A DNA stretch of 64,000 nucleotides from Streptococcus porcinus (GCF_901542335.1 NZ_LR594036.1:434001-498000); one strand, 5' to 3'; positions 38,873-48,746 are shown, numbered from the stretch's first letter. Notes: generated from the letters alone by a model not told the origin. Program-made: numbers and translations.

Positions 38873-39469
38873 GTGTTATACCCAACACCTATAGCGAAAT
38901 TAATTGAGTCCTATTCAAAGTTACCTGGTATTGGAGTAAAGACAGCTACAAGACTGGCTTTTTATACTATCAGTATGAGTGATGATGATGTTAATGACTT
39001 TGCTAAAAATCTATTAGCGGCCAAACGTGAATTAACCTACTGTTCAATTTGTGGTAATTTAACAGATGAAGATCCATGTTCTATTTGTATGGACCCAAGC
39101 CGCGACAAGAGTCAAATTTTGGTGGTTGAAGAGTCTAAAGATGTTTCTGCAATGGAGAAAATTCAAGAGTATCATGGCTACTATCATGTTTTACACGGCT
39201 TGATTTCTCCCATGAATGGAGTTGGTCCAGATGATATTAATCTGAAAGCACTTATTACTCGTCTTATGGATAGCGATGTCCAGGAAGTGATTATTGCTAC
39301 CAGTGCCACTGCAGATGGTGAAGCAACCTCAATGTATATTTCAAGAATTCTAAAGCCAGCAGGAATTAAGGTTACTAGACTGGCTAGAGGTTTGGCAGTA
39401 GGCTCAGATATTGAATATGCAGATGAAGTAACTCTTTTGAGGGCTATTGAAAATCGTACAGAGTTATAA
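38873..39469 (+). CDS. recR: Recombination mediator RecR
   Basis: DNA repair protein acting with RecO/RecF to load RecA on gapped DNA. The 198 residues have the HhH motif ([14 protein letters not shown]), the C4 zinc finger (YCSICGNL then DPCSICMD) and the Toprim domain ([15 protein letters not shown]). It uses a GTG start behind AAGGAG, and follows pbp2b as in other streptococci. Confidence 0.97.
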   Translation: MLYPTPIAKLIESYSKLPGIGVKTATRLAFYTISMSDDDVNDFAKNLLAAKRELTYCSICGNLTDEDPCSICMDPSRDKSQILVVEESKDVSAMEKIQEYHGYYHVLHGLISPMNGVGPDDINLKALITRLMDSDVQEVIIATSATADGEATSMYISRILKPAGIKVTRLARGLAVGSDIEYADEVTLLRAIENRTEL

Positions 39470-39480
39470 AATAGAAGAGA

Positions 39481-39513
39481 AAAGGTAGTTCAAGTAGGAA
39501 CTCCTTTCTTTTT
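39481..39513 (+). terminator. Intrinsic terminator after recR
   Basis: Stem AAAGG-AGTTC/GAACT-CCTTT with a one-base bulge and 6-base loop, followed by CTTTTTATT. Confidence 0.75.
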
Positions 39514-39531
39514 ATTCGGGACTATTTGCTT

Positions 39532-39560
39532 TTGAAATGCTTTCAAATTTTTGTTATAAT
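39532..39560 (+). promoter_or_regulatory. ddl promoter
   Basis: TTGAAA (39532-39537), 17-base spacer, TATAAT (39555-39560) with an upstream TG. A palindrome TTTGAAA-TGC-TTTCAAA (39531-39547) covers the -35. Confidence 0.8.
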
Positions 39561-39593
39561 TAATAGAAATTTAATTCAGATAGGAAAAAGAAA

Positions 39594-40640
39594 ATGTCCA
39601 AACAAACACTTGTCTTGTTATACGGTGGCCGTTCTGCAGAGCGTGAAGTTTCAGTTTTATCAGCAGAAAGTGTGATGAGAGCCATTAATTATGACCGCTT
39701 CTTGGTCAAAACTTATTTCATTTCGCAATCTGGTGATTTTTATAAAACTCAAGAATGGAATCAAAAGCCAGCCGATACTGAAAAATTAATGACCAATCAA
39801 ACGATTATTGCAGATTCTCAAATTAAAGCAAGTGACATTTATGAAAAAGGTGCTGTTGTCTTTCCTATATTGCATGGGCCAATGGGAGAAGATGGCTCTA
39901 TCCAAGGCTTCCTAGAAGTTCTTAAAATGCCCTATGTTGGAACAAATATCTTATCTTCAAGTGTTGCCATGGATAAAATTACAACTAAGCGAGTTTTAGA
40001 ATCAGCAGGAATCCCTCAGGTTGCTTACAATGTTTTTATTGAAGGAAATTCCTTAGAAGAATGTATCCAGGAAACACTGACCAAATTAAATTTTCCCATT
40101 TTTGTAAAACCAGCGAATATGGGGTCATCAGTGGGTATTTCAAAAGCCGAGTCTGAAATTGAGTTGAGAGAGGCTATCCAACTAGCCTTACAATATGATA
40201 GTCGCATTTTAATTGAGCAAGGAGTTGATGCGCGTGAGATTGAAGTTGGTCTGTTAGGCAATACTGATATTGCATCAACACTTCCTGGTGAGGTGGTTAA
40301 GGAGGTAGCTTTTTACGATTATCAGGCTAAATATATTGATAATAAAATTACAATGGCAATTCCCGCAGAGCTTGAGACAGACCTTGTTGATAAAATGCGC
40401 TTCTATGCGGAAAATGCTTTTAAAGCTCTAGGATGCTGTGGCTTGTCCCGTTGTGATTTCTTTTTAACAAGAGACGGCTCTATCTATTTAAATGAGCTGA
40501 ATACCATGCCAGGCTTTACACAATGGTCCATGTATCCCTTGCTATGGGAGAATATGGGACTTTCTTATTCTGAGCTTATTGAAAAATTAGTTACTTTAGC
40601 AATCGAGATGTTTGAAAAACGTGAAAGTCATTTAATTTAA
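39594..40640 (+). CDS. ddl: D-alanine--D-alanine ligase
   Basis: ATP-grasp enzyme making the D-Ala-D-Ala end of peptidoglycan stem peptides. The 348 residues show [24 protein letters not shown], the ATP-grasp [13 protein letters not shown], and [21 protein letters not shown] (omega/metal loop, split). Its neighbour murF uses the product. The family residues give no sign of a D-Ala-D-Lac type. Confidence 0.97.
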   Translation: MSKQTLVLLYGGRSAEREVSVLSAESVMRAINYDRFLVKTYFISQSGDFYKTQEWNQKPADTEKLMTNQTIIADSQIKASDIYEKGAVVFPILHGPMGEDGSIQGFLEVLKMPYVGTNILSSSVAMDKITTKRVLESAGIPQVAYNVFIEGNSLEECIQETLTKLNFPIFVKPANMGSSVGISKAESEIELREAIQLALQYDSRILIEQGVDAREIEVGLLGNTDIASTLPGEVVKEVAFYDYQAKYIDNKITMAIPAELETDLVDKMRFYAENAFKALGCCGLSRCDFFLTRDGSIYLNELNTMPGFTQWSMYPLLWENMGLSYSELIEKLVTLAIEMFEKRESHLI

Positions 40641-40645
40641 TACTC

Positions 40646-40683
40646 AAAAGAACAAAGTGGGGACAACACTCTGTTCTTTTATT
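40646..40683 (+). terminator. Intrinsic terminator after ddl
   Basis: AAAAGAACA/TGTTCTTTT stem with an inner AGTG/CACT stem, just after the ddl stop. Confidence 0.82.
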
Positions 40684-40944
40684 TGACATCATTTTTGTAA
40701 GGCAGCTATAGTGACCTGAGAGCTATAACCCTTAGTGATATTTTAAGAACTTGCAATTCTAGGTCTGTGCTTAAAATATCGCCCGAAAATAAAATTGAAG
40801 CAAAAGAGAATGGAAAATGGAGGTTCTGATTAGAATAAAGACAATTATTTAGTTTATCAGAAGTTTTAACTCAACCTTCGAGTAAAAAATAATAGTATAT
40901 ACTTTAGCAATTTAAAATGTCATAATTTTCTTTGTAAAAAGTGG
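40684..40944. other. Non-coding region between ddl and murF with an isolated promoter
   Basis: No credible ORF. TTGACA (40683-40688), 18 bases and TATAGT (40707-40712) form a possible promoter. Downstream is an 11-bp stem GATATTTTAAG/CTTAAAATATC (40737-40747 with 40770-40780) without a T run. It could be a small RNA or a long murF leader. Confidence 0.4.
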
Positions 40945-40950
40945 TATAAT
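40942..40950 (+). promoter_or_regulatory. murF extended -10 promoter
   Basis: TGGTATAAT (TATAAT 40945-40950), 44 bases before the murF ATG. Confidence 0.75.
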
Positions 40951-40994
40951 GAGTGTGAGAATTTTTTTGTTACTGTAAAAAAGAAGGAAATATT

Positions 40995-42359
40995 ATGAAA
41001 TTATCATTGTATGAAGTTGCAAAGGTCGTGGAGGCTCAGAATATTATTTCTGAATTTGATGACGTTCCCCTGAAACAAATCGAATTTGATAGCCGTAAAA
41101 TCGAAAAAGGGGATCTTTTCCTACCTTTAAAAGGGGAGAGAGATGGTCATGATTTTATAGATAGGGCTTTTGAGAGTGGAGCAGTCGCTACATTTTCCGA
41201 GAAAGAGATTAGTGGGCATCCCTATATTCTTGTTAAAGATTGTTTGAAAGCATTTCAAAAGCTTGCTAAGTACTACATCGAAAAAATGCGTTTAGATGTT
41301 ATTGCTGTTACGGGCTCAAATGGAAAAACTTCTACCAAGGATATGATTGAAGCTGTACTAGCAACAACCTACAAAACCTATAAGACCCAAGGAAACTACA
41401 ATAACGAAATTGGTTTGCCTTATACGGTTCTTCATATGCCCGATGATACTGAAAAAATTGTTCTTGAAATGGGCCAAGATCATCTGGGAGATATTCATCT
41501 TCTTTCAGAAATTGCTCAGCCGCATATTGCTGTTGTAACTCTAATTGGTGAAGCTCATTTAGAATTCTTTGGTAACCGAGAAAAAATAGCCCAAGGAAAA
41601 ATGCAAATTACTGATGGCATGAATTCTCATGGTATTCTGATTGCACCGGGAGATCCTATTATTGATCCTTATTTACCTGAAAACCAAATGGTTATCCGTT
41701 TTGGTGAAAATCAGGAAATTTTTGTCAAATCGATCGAGGAAAGTAAAAATAGCCTATCATTCACAACAAATGTTTTAAATCAATCTCTTACTTTACCATT
41801 ATCAGGTAAGTATAACGCGACAAATGCTATGCTTGCTGCTTATGTTGGAAAGCTCTTAGCTGTCGCTGATGAAGATATTATTGAAGCTTTAGAACATGTG
41901 CAACTGACACGCAACAGAACCGAGTGGAAGAAGGCCAGTAATGGAGCGGATATATTATCAGACGTCTATAATGCAAATCCTACTGCTATGCGTCTTATCT
42001 TAGAAACTTTTGCACAAATTGCACCGAATCATGATGGCCAAAAAATAGCCTTGTTGGCAGACATGAAAGAATTAGGACCAAGTTCAGTTGACTTACATTG
42101 CCAATTAATAGATGCATTGAATCCAGATGATATTAATCATTTAATTTTTTATGGTAAGGATATTGAAGCTTTAGCCCAGTTAGCTAGTCAAATGTACCCA
42201 GTTGGAAAAGTCTTTTTCTTTAGAAAGACCGACACTTACGATCAGTTTGAAGACTTGTGTCATCATGTTCAAGAAGTACTTGGAGCTAATGATCAGATCC
42301 TGATAAAGGGAAGTCATTCAATGAATTTAGAAGAAGTAGTAAATCGTCTTTTGGTATAG
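40995..42359 (+). CDS. murF: UDP-N-acetylmuramoyl-tripeptide--D-alanyl-D-alanine ligase
   Basis: Adds D-Ala-D-Ala, made by the upstream Ddl, to the UDP-MurNAc tripeptide. The 454 residues have the Mur ligase ATP motif TGSNGKTSTKDM (about 105-116), LEMGQDHLGDIH, the NATNAMLAAY region and DVYNANPTAMRL. Separate promoter from ddl. Confidence 0.96.
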   Translation: MKLSLYEVAKVVEAQNIISEFDDVPLKQIEFDSRKIEKGDLFLPLKGERDGHDFIDRAFESGAVATFSEKEISGHPYILVKDCLKAFQKLAKYYIEKMRLDVIAVTGSNGKTSTKDMIEAVLATTYKTYKTQGNYNNEIGLPYTVLHMPDDTEKIVLEMGQDHLGDIHLLSEIAQPHIAVVTLIGEAHLEFFGNREKIAQGKMQITDGMNSHGILIAPGDPIIDPYLPENQMVIRFGENQEIFVKSIEESKNSLSFTTNVLNQSLTLPLSGKYNATNAMLAAYVGKLLAVADEDIIEALEHVQLTRNRTEWKKASNGADILSDVYNANPTAMRLILETFAQIAPNHDGQKIALLADMKELGPSSVDLHCQLIDALNPDDINHLIFYGKDIEALAQLASQMYPVGKVFFFRKTDTYDQFEDLCHHVQEVLGANDQILIKGSHSMNLEEVVNRLLV

Positions 42360-42403
42360 CAAAGATTCTTAATAAATTTTTGGTTTTTAATTACCAATCT
42401 AAC

Positions 42404-42432
42404 TTGTCCAAAAGTTATGATTAAGGTATAAT
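42404..42432 (+). promoter_or_regulatory. Promoter of the YwaF-like gene
   Basis: TTGTCC (42404-42409), 17-base spacer, TATAAT (42427-42432). Confidence 0.75.
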
Positions 42433-42456
42433 TAAAAAATCAAGAAAGGATTTATT

Positions 42457-43149
42457 ATGAATTTTTTTGCTTTAACTCCCACTGAACTTCCACGTATTAG
42501 CTTGCAATTTTATCTTTTTTGTTTGGTGTTGGTTCCTGTTCTAATTTATTTAACATTAAACTATTATCAAAAAAAGGGATTTCGATATTTTTTCCTAGCC
42601 CTCCAATTATTTCAACTCATAACTTTTTATGGTTGGTATATTCTTAAGGGCTTCCCAGCTGCTGAAGCTTTGCCTTTATATCATTGTCGTATTGGCATGT
42701 TAGCTATTTTTTTCTTTCCAAACAAAACTAAGCTTAAGCAATTGCTGATGTTATTAGGAATAGGGGGATCAATCCTTGCCTTATTTTCTCCTGATTTATA
42801 TCCTTATCCTCTCACGCATGTGACTAACTTTTCATTTTATATAGGTCATTATGCCTTACTAGTCAATGCACTCGTATACCTACTTCAGTATTATGATAGG
42901 GATTTATCGTCCTCTATGTTTTCTCTCACTTTCTTAGCGACTCTCCACTTTTCATTAATGATTGTCAATATCTTAACTGGTGGTAATTATGGGTTTGTTA
43001 TGGAATTGCCTCTGCTACATAGTCGTCATTTAGTAGGGAATTTTTGCTTACTAACCCTAGGTTTATGGATGTTAGCGAGACTAGTAGAATTAGTGTATGT
43101 CCGTTACTGCTTAAAAGAAGAAGCATTTGCTCCACTTGTAAAAGGATAG
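42457..43149 (+). CDS. YwaF/TIGR02206-like integral membrane protein
   Basis: A 230-residue protein with about seven hydrophobic segments and the family residues LPLYHCRIGM (about 79-88) and ELPLLHSRHLVGN near the C-terminus. The TIGR02206 family has no proven function. It has a clear ribosome site (AAAGGA) and promoter, and stands alone between murF and prfC. Confidence 0.82.
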   Translation: MNFFALTPTELPRISLQFYLFCLVLVPVLIYLTLNYYQKKGFRYFFLALQLFQLITFYGWYILKGFPAAEALPLYHCRIGMLAIFFFPNKTKLKQLLMLLGIGGSILALFSPDLYPYPLTHVTNFSFYIGHYALLVNALVYLLQYYDRDLSSSMFSLTFLATLHFSLMIVNILTGGNYGFVMELPLLHSRHLVGNFCLLTLGLWMLARLVELVYVRYCLKEEAFAPLVKG

Positions 43150-43330
43150 TCATTGCTAAAGCACTTAAAATCCGATATAATAAAGAAGTTGTCGATAATC
43201 CGGCGCTTTTTTACTTTAAAATATTGAGGAGTACCCAATGTAGCATTACTTGGAAATGATAAAATGGTTATCAACATAAATAATAAATATAGTACAATTA
43301 AAAAGAACTGTAACTAACTAAGGAAGACCT

Positions 43331-44875
43331 ATGTCAATACAAGAAGAAATAAAAAAAAGACGAACTTTTGCTATCATTAGTCACCCAGATGCTGGTAAAA
43401 CAACAATCACTGAACAATTGCTGTATTTTGGTGGTGAGATCCGTGAAGCAGGGACTGTCAAAGGAAAAAAAACTGGAACGTTTGCAAAATCGGACTGGAT
43501 GGATATTGAAAAACAAAGAGGAATCTCGGTAACATCATCTGTTATGCAATTTGATTACGCAGGTAAGCGTGTTAATATTTTGGATACGCCGGGGCATGAG
43601 GATTTTTCTGAAGACACCTACAGAACCTTGATGGCAGTTGATGCGGCTGTTATGGTAGTGGATTCTGCAAAAGGTATTGAGGCACAAACTAAAAAATTGT
43701 TTGAAGTTGTGAAACATCGTGGTATCCCAGTCTTTACTTTTATCAATAAGCTTGATCGTGATGGTCGTGAGCCTCTTGAACTGTTAGAAGAATTAGAGGA
43801 GGTTCTTGGAATTGCTTCATATCCTATGAATTGGCCAATTGGTATGGGAAGAGCTTTCGAAGGCCTTTACGATCTACACAATCAACGTTTAGAACTTTAT
43901 AAAGGGGAACAACGATTTGCAGACTTAGAAGAAGGGGCTAAACTTTTTGCTAACAATCCCTTCTATGAACAATCTCTTGAAGATATCGAGTTACTCCAAG
44001 AAGCTGGAAATGAATTCTCTGCGACTGCCATATTGGCTGGTGAATTAACTCCGGTTTTCTTTGGCTCAGCCTTGACAAATTTTGGTGTTCAAACTTTTCT
44101 CGATACATTCTTGGAGTTTGCTCCAGAGCCGCATGGCCATAAAACAACAGATGAAAGAGTGATTGATCCCTTAAATAAAGATTTCTCTGGTTTTGTCTTT
44201 AAGATTCAGGCCAACATGGATCCTCGTCATCGGGATCGCATTGCCTTCGTCCGTATCGTTTCAGGCGAATTTGTTAAAGGAATGGGTGTTAACTTAAGCC
44301 GGACTGGTAAAAGTGTAAAATTGTCCAATGTTACCCAATTTATGGCTGAGTCGCGAGAAAATGTGCAAAATGCTGTTGCTGGTGATATTATTGGTGTCTA
44401 TGATACAGGAACTTATCAAGTGGGTGATACTTTAACAGTCGGCAAAAACAAATTTGAATTTGAGCCTTTACCAACCTTTACACCAGAAATCTTTATGAAG
44501 GTTTCTGCTAAAAATGTCATGAAACAAAAATCATTTCATAAAGGGATGGAGCAATTGGTGCAAGAGGGGGCTATTCAACTCTACAAAAATTATCAGACGG
44601 GTGACTACATGCTTGGTGCTGTTGGTCAACTCCAATTTGAAGTTTTTAAACACCGAATGGAAGGTGAATATAATGCAGAGGTGATTATGACTCCTATGGG
44701 CAAGAAAACCGTTCGTTGGATTAAGGAAGAAGATTTGGATCAACGAATGTCCTCAAGTCGTAATATTTTGGCTAAGGACCGTTTTGATCAACCTGTTTTC
44801 TTATTTGAAAATGATTTTGCTCTCCGTTGGTTTGCGGATAAATACCCAGATGTCCAACTAGAAGAAAAAATGTAA
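43331..44875 (+). CDS. prfC: Peptide chain release factor 3
   Basis: GTPase that recycles RF1/RF2 from the ribosome after termination. The 514 residues have the P-loop [12 protein letters not shown] (about 17-28), switch [17 protein letters not shown] (G3), NKLD (G4), and domains II and III of the RF3 type. Preceded by AAGGA and possibly by a TACAAT -10 (43293-43298); followed by a strong terminator. Confidence 0.97.
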   Translation: MSIQEEIKKRRTFAIISHPDAGKTTITEQLLYFGGEIREAGTVKGKKTGTFAKSDWMDIEKQRGISVTSSVMQFDYAGKRVNILDTPGHEDFSEDTYRTLMAVDAAVMVVDSAKGIEAQTKKLFEVVKHRGIPVFTFINKLDRDGREPLELLEELEEVLGIASYPMNWPIGMGRAFEGLYDLHNQRLELYKGEQRFADLEEGAKLFANNPFYEQSLEDIELLQEAGNEFSATAILAGELTPVFFGSALTNFGVQTFLDTFLEFAPEPHGHKTTDERVIDPLNKDFSGFVFKIQANMDPRHRDRIAFVRIVSGEFVKGMGVNLSRTGKSVKLSNVTQFMAESRENVQNAVAGDIIGVYDTGTYQVGDTLTVGKNKFEFEPLPTFTPEIFMKVSAKNVMKQKSFHKGMEQLVQEGAIQLYKNYQTGDYMLGAVGQLQFEVFKHRMEGEYNAEVIMTPMGKKTVRWIKEEDLDQRMSSSRNILAKDRFDQPVFLFENDFALRWFADKYPDVQLEEKM

Positions 44876-44885
44876 TATTCTTACA

Positions 44886-44915
44886 AAAGCTAAACTGTAC
44901 TGTTTAGCTTTTTTT
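44886..44915 (+). terminator. Intrinsic terminator after prfC
   Basis: Stem AAAGCTAAAC/GTTTAGCTTT, 6-base loop, seven Ts. Confidence 0.93.
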
Positions 44916-44966
44916 ATATATATTTTACACCTAGATAACATATATTTTATTAATGTTACAAAAATG

Positions 44967-44994
44967 TTGCAAATTGAAATTTAAGTGATATAAT
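44967..44994 (+). promoter_or_regulatory. Promoter of the 45-kb secreted-protein gene
   Basis: TTGCAA (44967-44972), 16-base spacer, extended -10 TGATATAAT (TATAAT 44989-44994). Confidence 0.7.
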
Positions 44995-45034
44995 CTAATT
45001 ATAATAAATAAAAAATATTTTTTGGAGTCGTATT

Positions 45035-45660
45035 ATGAAAAAAGGTTCATTATTCCCTTATCAGCACTTATTTTGATTTTACTAACCTTCATAACGGTAA
45101 AATCGCTTATTTTTAAACCTCAAGAGCAAACAACTAAAAAAGAAATTAGTCAGACACGAGTTAAAAAAGTTGAAACAAAAAAAGAAATATTGAATCCTAG
45201 TCAGGAAAATAGCAGTCATACGGGAGACCTCAATAGTAGTAGTCAAAAAGGAAGCCAACCTGAGCAAAGTAGTAGCCAAGAGAATCCTGCTCATACTTTT
45301 GACTCTCAGACTGATCAAATTAATACGGCTCATGCCCTTGTTACCAGATTAGATAACCGTGATTTTTCAGCAATAGCGGGAACTTGGAAAAATGCTTTAG
45401 GAGAAGTTCTGATTATTGAAGCAGATGGTAGTTTTACGCTTGACTACAAAAAAGCTGATGGTAGTCTGGCTAGGGGATATGATAAAATTGGGACGGGTTC
45501 TATTAAAGATGGCTGTTATTTAGCTAATATTACTGGAGCTGGATTTATAGTAACACCAGCTAGCGTCAAAAATATCCATATTGGTACAGTATATAACCAA
45601 GATTCTATTGCTATAGGGCAATCTGTCCATGCAGATGAACACCCATTTTATAGACAATAA
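45035..45660 (+). pseudogene. Membrane-anchored extracellular protein, frameshifted at the start (possibly phase variable)
   Basis: The only start with a proper ribosome site (TTTTGGAG) is ATG 45035, but that frame stops after 13 codons. The 3' 200 codons are in another frame whose only start is a TTG inside the ribosome site. One more A in the run of six As after ATG would give MKKRFIIPLSALILILLTF, a perfect anchor, and a 208-residue protein: membrane helix, Ser/Gln/Glu-rich linker (about 35-100) and a C-terminal domain (GTWKNALGEVLIIEADGSF...) like streptococcal DUF6287-type modules. Family placement is tentative. Related to the next gene. Confidence 0.75.
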
Positions 45661-45716
45661 TCAAGGAATGTCATTATAATATTCGTAATATATCATTCTT
45701 CAGGAGGAAGACGAAA

Positions 45717-46537
45717 ATGACAAAGAAATTTGTGGTTAGTGTTTTAGTTGTGTTATTGGCTTGTTCAAGTATTCTTTATCTCGGGCAATATAAAGAGACG
45801 GGTAAAGAGTATTTTCCAAATAGGGTAACTTCTCTTAAACAAAAAAAGCTGTTGCTAATAAAAATACAAGTAACCTTTCCAAACTGTCAAAGAAAACCGA
45901 CGACAAGAAAATGAAGACCGTAGATGTCCTAAATAATAAGACTGAGCTTGATAAAGGACAAAGTCAAGAAGCCCAAAACCAGCAAGCTGTGTTGCCTCCT
46001 AGGGATAAAACTAGTTCAAGTTCAGAAATTCCAGTGACAGGTGTGACTAAAGAGGTTAACCAACCTAATATTCTAAATGATAAAGAAAATAGCGCTCAAG
46101 TAAGCAAGGCAAGTCAATCCTCAGAAGAAATGACACCAACACTAGATAGCTCTGCTTTGGCTCCCATGCCAGCTGCTAGCATTGGAACTTGGGCTATTCA
46201 ACTTAAGTCTGATTTTTTTGTGACGATTACTATTAGTGAGGATGGTACAGTCACTCGCGTAGATCAATCACTGAAGTCAAGTTCTGATGTCCAATCCAAA
46301 ACGGTTCATTTTAAGGGCGTTTATGATAGAGGAAATGGGAATTATCAATTAGTAGGAAATTATGGTGCAGATCAAGCTATTATGATTCTTGGAGGTATTG
46401 GTGGTTACAATATCAAGTACGTTTTTGGCATGCATGTTGAGGGGAATAGTCTAACACCGATCCTATGGCAGACCGGGATTGATTCAGAATTTGATTATAA
46501 TTACCCGCTGACTGGTCCAACACTTATCAAACAATAA
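45717..46537 (+). pseudogene. Putative lipoprotein with a poly(A) frameshift
   Basis: The 5' part (ATG 45717) encodes MTKKFVVSVLVVLLACSSI with a possible lipobox (LLAC) and about 43 sensible residues, then runs through seven As (45841-45847) into an unlikely tail ending at 45914. The other frame carries KAVANKNTSNLSKLSKKTDD and continues without stop to 46537. Adding one A (eight instead of seven) joins the two into a 273-residue protein: lipobox, Ser/Gln-rich linker and a C-terminal domain starting IGTWAIQLKSDFFVTITISE, similar in plan to the gene upstream. A separately translated 208-residue product from the ATG at 45911 is possible but would lack export signals. Confidence 0.75.
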
Positions 46538-46961
46538 AAATAAGGTTTCCAAGGAAGTCTAGACTGAAGAAAAAATCCTGTCTGTTACTTGGCTAGCCCG
46601 AATGGATGTCTAACAGATAGGTAATTAACCATTCGAGGGAGATAAAGGAGTTTTATAGTATCCGTCAACCTTCTTTTAGTTTATATTTCCAAACTTAAGC
46701 AGAAATTGTTTCGTGAATAGTTTCTATACACTAAAAATCTCAGAAGGTCAAAAACCTAGTGTTTTTGGCTTTTTTACTAGGTCTAAAGGATTTGGACAAC
46801 TCGTATTACTCGTTAGTTTTGCCTAAAAACAGTGTAAAGAGTTAGACTATTATATGATAGATTTAAATAGTAATTAAAAAAGATTACTTAGCCCTTATTT
46901 CACTATTATTTTTTATAAAAACCTTTTCATAACTTCTTTCCTATCTTTTTAGATTTAATTA
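46538..46961. other. Long non-coding region upstream of cshA
   Basis: About 420 bases without a credible gene. It contains a CGAATGG/CCATTCG inverted repeat (46599-46605 with 46629-46635) and one terminator (46747-46775). I see no other recognised element before the cshA promoter. Confidence 0.5.
46747..46775 (+). terminator. Intrinsic terminator
   Basis: 9-bp stem GTCAAAAAC/GTTTTTGGC with a 5-base loop and six Ts; about 210 bases after the putative lipoprotein gene, so it ends a long 3' region or a separate RNA. Confidence 0.85.
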
Positions 46962-46970
46962 TGTTACACT
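46962..46970 (+). promoter_or_regulatory. cshA extended -10 promoter
   Basis: TGTTACACT (TACACT 46965-46970). Predicts an mRNA leader of about 74 bases. Confidence 0.6.
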
Positions 46971-47011
46971 AGTCTAGTTGTTAATTGAACGACAGAACTA
47001 TAAAGGCTTAT

Positions 47012-47035
47012 AAGGCAGCTTCGCACTGCTTTTTT
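47012..47035 (+). terminator. Terminator-like hairpin in the cshA leader
   Basis: Stem AGGCAG/CTGCTT (47013-47018 with 47026-47031), loop CTTCGCA and six Ts, ending only 15 bases before the start codon and just upstream of the ribosome site. Confidence 0.65.
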
Positions 47036-47050
47036 AGAAAAGAGAAACAT

Positions 47051-48667
47051 TTGAAATTTACAGAATTAAACTTATCTGAAGACATCCAATCAGCTGTTGT
47101 AACAGCAGGTTTTGAAAAAGCATCTCCTATCCAAGAGATGACTATTCCATTAGCTTTAGAAGGAAAAGATGTCATTGGTCAAGCACAAACAGGAACTGGT
47201 AAAACAGCTGCTTTTGGTCTTCCAACCTTGAATAAGATCCGTACGGATGAAAATATCATCCAAGCACTTGTTATTGCTCCAACGCGTGAACTTGCTGTGC
47301 AAAGTCAGGAAGAACTTTTCCGTTTTGGTCGTGATAAAGGCGTTAAAGTTCGCTCCGTCTACGGTGGTGCAAGTATTGATAAACAAATTAAAGCCCTTAA
47401 ATCAGGAGCTCATATTGTTGTTGGTACACCAGGTCGTTTACTTGACTTAATTAAACGTAAAGCATTAAAACTTGACCATGTTGAGACGCTTATTTTGGAT
47501 GAAGCTGATGAAATGCTTAATATGGGATTCTTAGAAGATATTGAAGCTATTATTAGCCGTGTCCCTGAGGAACGCCAAACCTTGCTATTTTCAGCAACTA
47601 TGCCAGCACCTATTAAACAAATTGGTGTTAAGTTTATGAAAAATCCAGAGCACGTTCAAATTAAAAATAAAGAACTTACAAATGTGAATGTTGAACAATA
47701 TTATGTTCGCGTGAAAGAACAAGAAAAATTTGATACCATGACACGGTTGATGGACGTTGACCAACCAGAATTATCAATTGTTTTTGGCCGGACAAAGCGT
47801 CGCGTCGATGAAATTACTCGTGGTTTGAAATTACGAGGTTTCCGTGCTGAAGGTATCCATGGTGACCTTGATCAGAATAAACGTTTACGCGTTATCCGTG
47901 ATTTTAAGGGAGATCAGGTTGATATCTTAGTAGCAACAGACGTTGCTGCGCGTGGTCTTGACATTTCAAACGTAACCCATGTGTATAACTACGATATTAC
48001 ACAAGATCCGGAGTCTTATGTTCACCGTATCGGTCGTACAGGCCGTGCTGGTAAATCCGGAGAATCAATCACTTTTGTTTCACCAAATGAAATGGGTTAC
48101 TTAAGCATGATTGAAAACTTGACTAAGAAACAAATGAAACCACTGAAGCCAGCAACGGCTGAAGAAGCTTTTCAAGCAAAGAAAAAAGTGGCACTTAAAA
48201 AGATTGAACGTGATTTTGCAGATGAAGCAATTCGTTCAAATTTTGAAAAGTTTAAAGGTGACGCTATCCAATTAGCCTCTGAATTTACACCTGAAGAGTT
48301 AGCACTTTATATTTTGAGTTTAACTGTTCAAGACCCAGCGGATCAACCAGAAGTTGAAATTGCACGTGAAAAACCACTTCCATTCAAATATGTTGGTGGT
48401 GGCCACGGAGGTGGTAAAAAATCTTCCAAAGGTGGTCGAGGTAGAGGTAGCCGTGATGGTGAACGCCGTGGTGGTTATCGTGGGAAACGTGATGACCGTC
48501 GTGGCGGAGAAAGACGTGATGACCGTCGCAAAGACAAACGTGATGAGAATGGCGGAAGTCGTGACTTTAAGCGTAAGTCAAAACGTCAGGCAAAAGAATT
48601 CTTTAACAAAGATAAAAAGTCTGCAGGTAAGGATTCCGGATTCGTCATCCGCCATAAAGGTGAATAA
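47051..48667 (+). CDS. cshA: DEAD-box RNA helicase CshA
   Basis: ATP-dependent RNA helicase for mRNA turnover and cold adaptation. The 538 residues have the Q motif (GFEKASPIQEMTIP), AQTGTGKT (motif I), PTRELAVQ, TPGRLLDL, DEAD, SAT, ARGLDI and HRIGRTGR, then a basic Gly/Arg/Asp-rich C-terminal tail. I start at TTG 47051 (MKFTELNLSEDIQ) with ribosome site AAAGAG. The frame extends 22 codons upstream, but those codons form the leader hairpin. Length and start agree with streptococcal homologues as I remember them. Confidence 0.95.
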   Translation: MKFTELNLSEDIQSAVVTAGFEKASPIQEMTIPLALEGKDVIGQAQTGTGKTAAFGLPTLNKIRTDENIIQALVIAPTRELAVQSQEELFRFGRDKGVKVRSVYGGASIDKQIKALKSGAHIVVGTPGRLLDLIKRKALKLDHVETLILDEADEMLNMGFLEDIEAIISRVPEERQTLLFSATMPAPIKQIGVKFMKNPEHVQIKNKELTNVNVEQYYVRVKEQEKFDTMTRLMDVDQPELSIVFGRTKRRVDEITRGLKLRGFRAEGIHGDLDQNKRLRVIRDFKGDQVDILVATDVAARGLDISNVTHVYNYDITQDPESYVHRIGRTGRAGKSGESITFVSPNEMGYLSMIENLTKKQMKPLKPATAEEAFQAKKKVALKKIERDFADEAIRSNFEKFKGDAIQLASEFTPEELALYILSLTVQDPADQPEVEIAREKPLPFKYVGGGHGGGKKSSKGGRGRGSRDGERRGGYRGKRDDRRGGERRDDRRKDKRDENGGSRDFKRKSKRQAKEFFNKDKKSAGKDSGFVIRHKGE

Positions 48668-48676
48668 TTGAATGAG

Positions 48677-48706
48677 AGCTGAACGCGTTTTCAGCTTTCT
48701 TTTTTA
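48677..48706 (+). terminator. Intrinsic terminator after cshA
   Basis: AGCTGAA/TTCAGCT stem, 6-base loop, then TTCTTTTTT. Confidence 0.88.
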
Positions 48707-48737
48707 TTTGTCTTTCATATCTTTTTATTTCATAATT

Positions 48738-48746
48738 TGTTATAAT
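48738..48746 (+). promoter_or_regulatory. kup extended -10 promoter
   Basis: TGTTATAAT (TATAAT 48741-48746), 50 bases before the kup ATG. Confidence 0.7.

Noticed and set aside
43044..43259. 71-codon frame after the YwaF-like gene
   Set aside because: It starts within that gene in another frame and shows no sensible composition.
45022..45660. Intact gene from the TTG at 45022
   Set aside because: The TTG is inside the ribosome site of the ATG at 45035 and yields an unlikely N-terminus (MESYYEKRF); a frameshift in the A run explains the data better.
48354..48671. 105-codon Val-rich frame at the end of cshA
   Set aside because: Frame shadow of the Gly/Arg/Asp-rich cshA tail.
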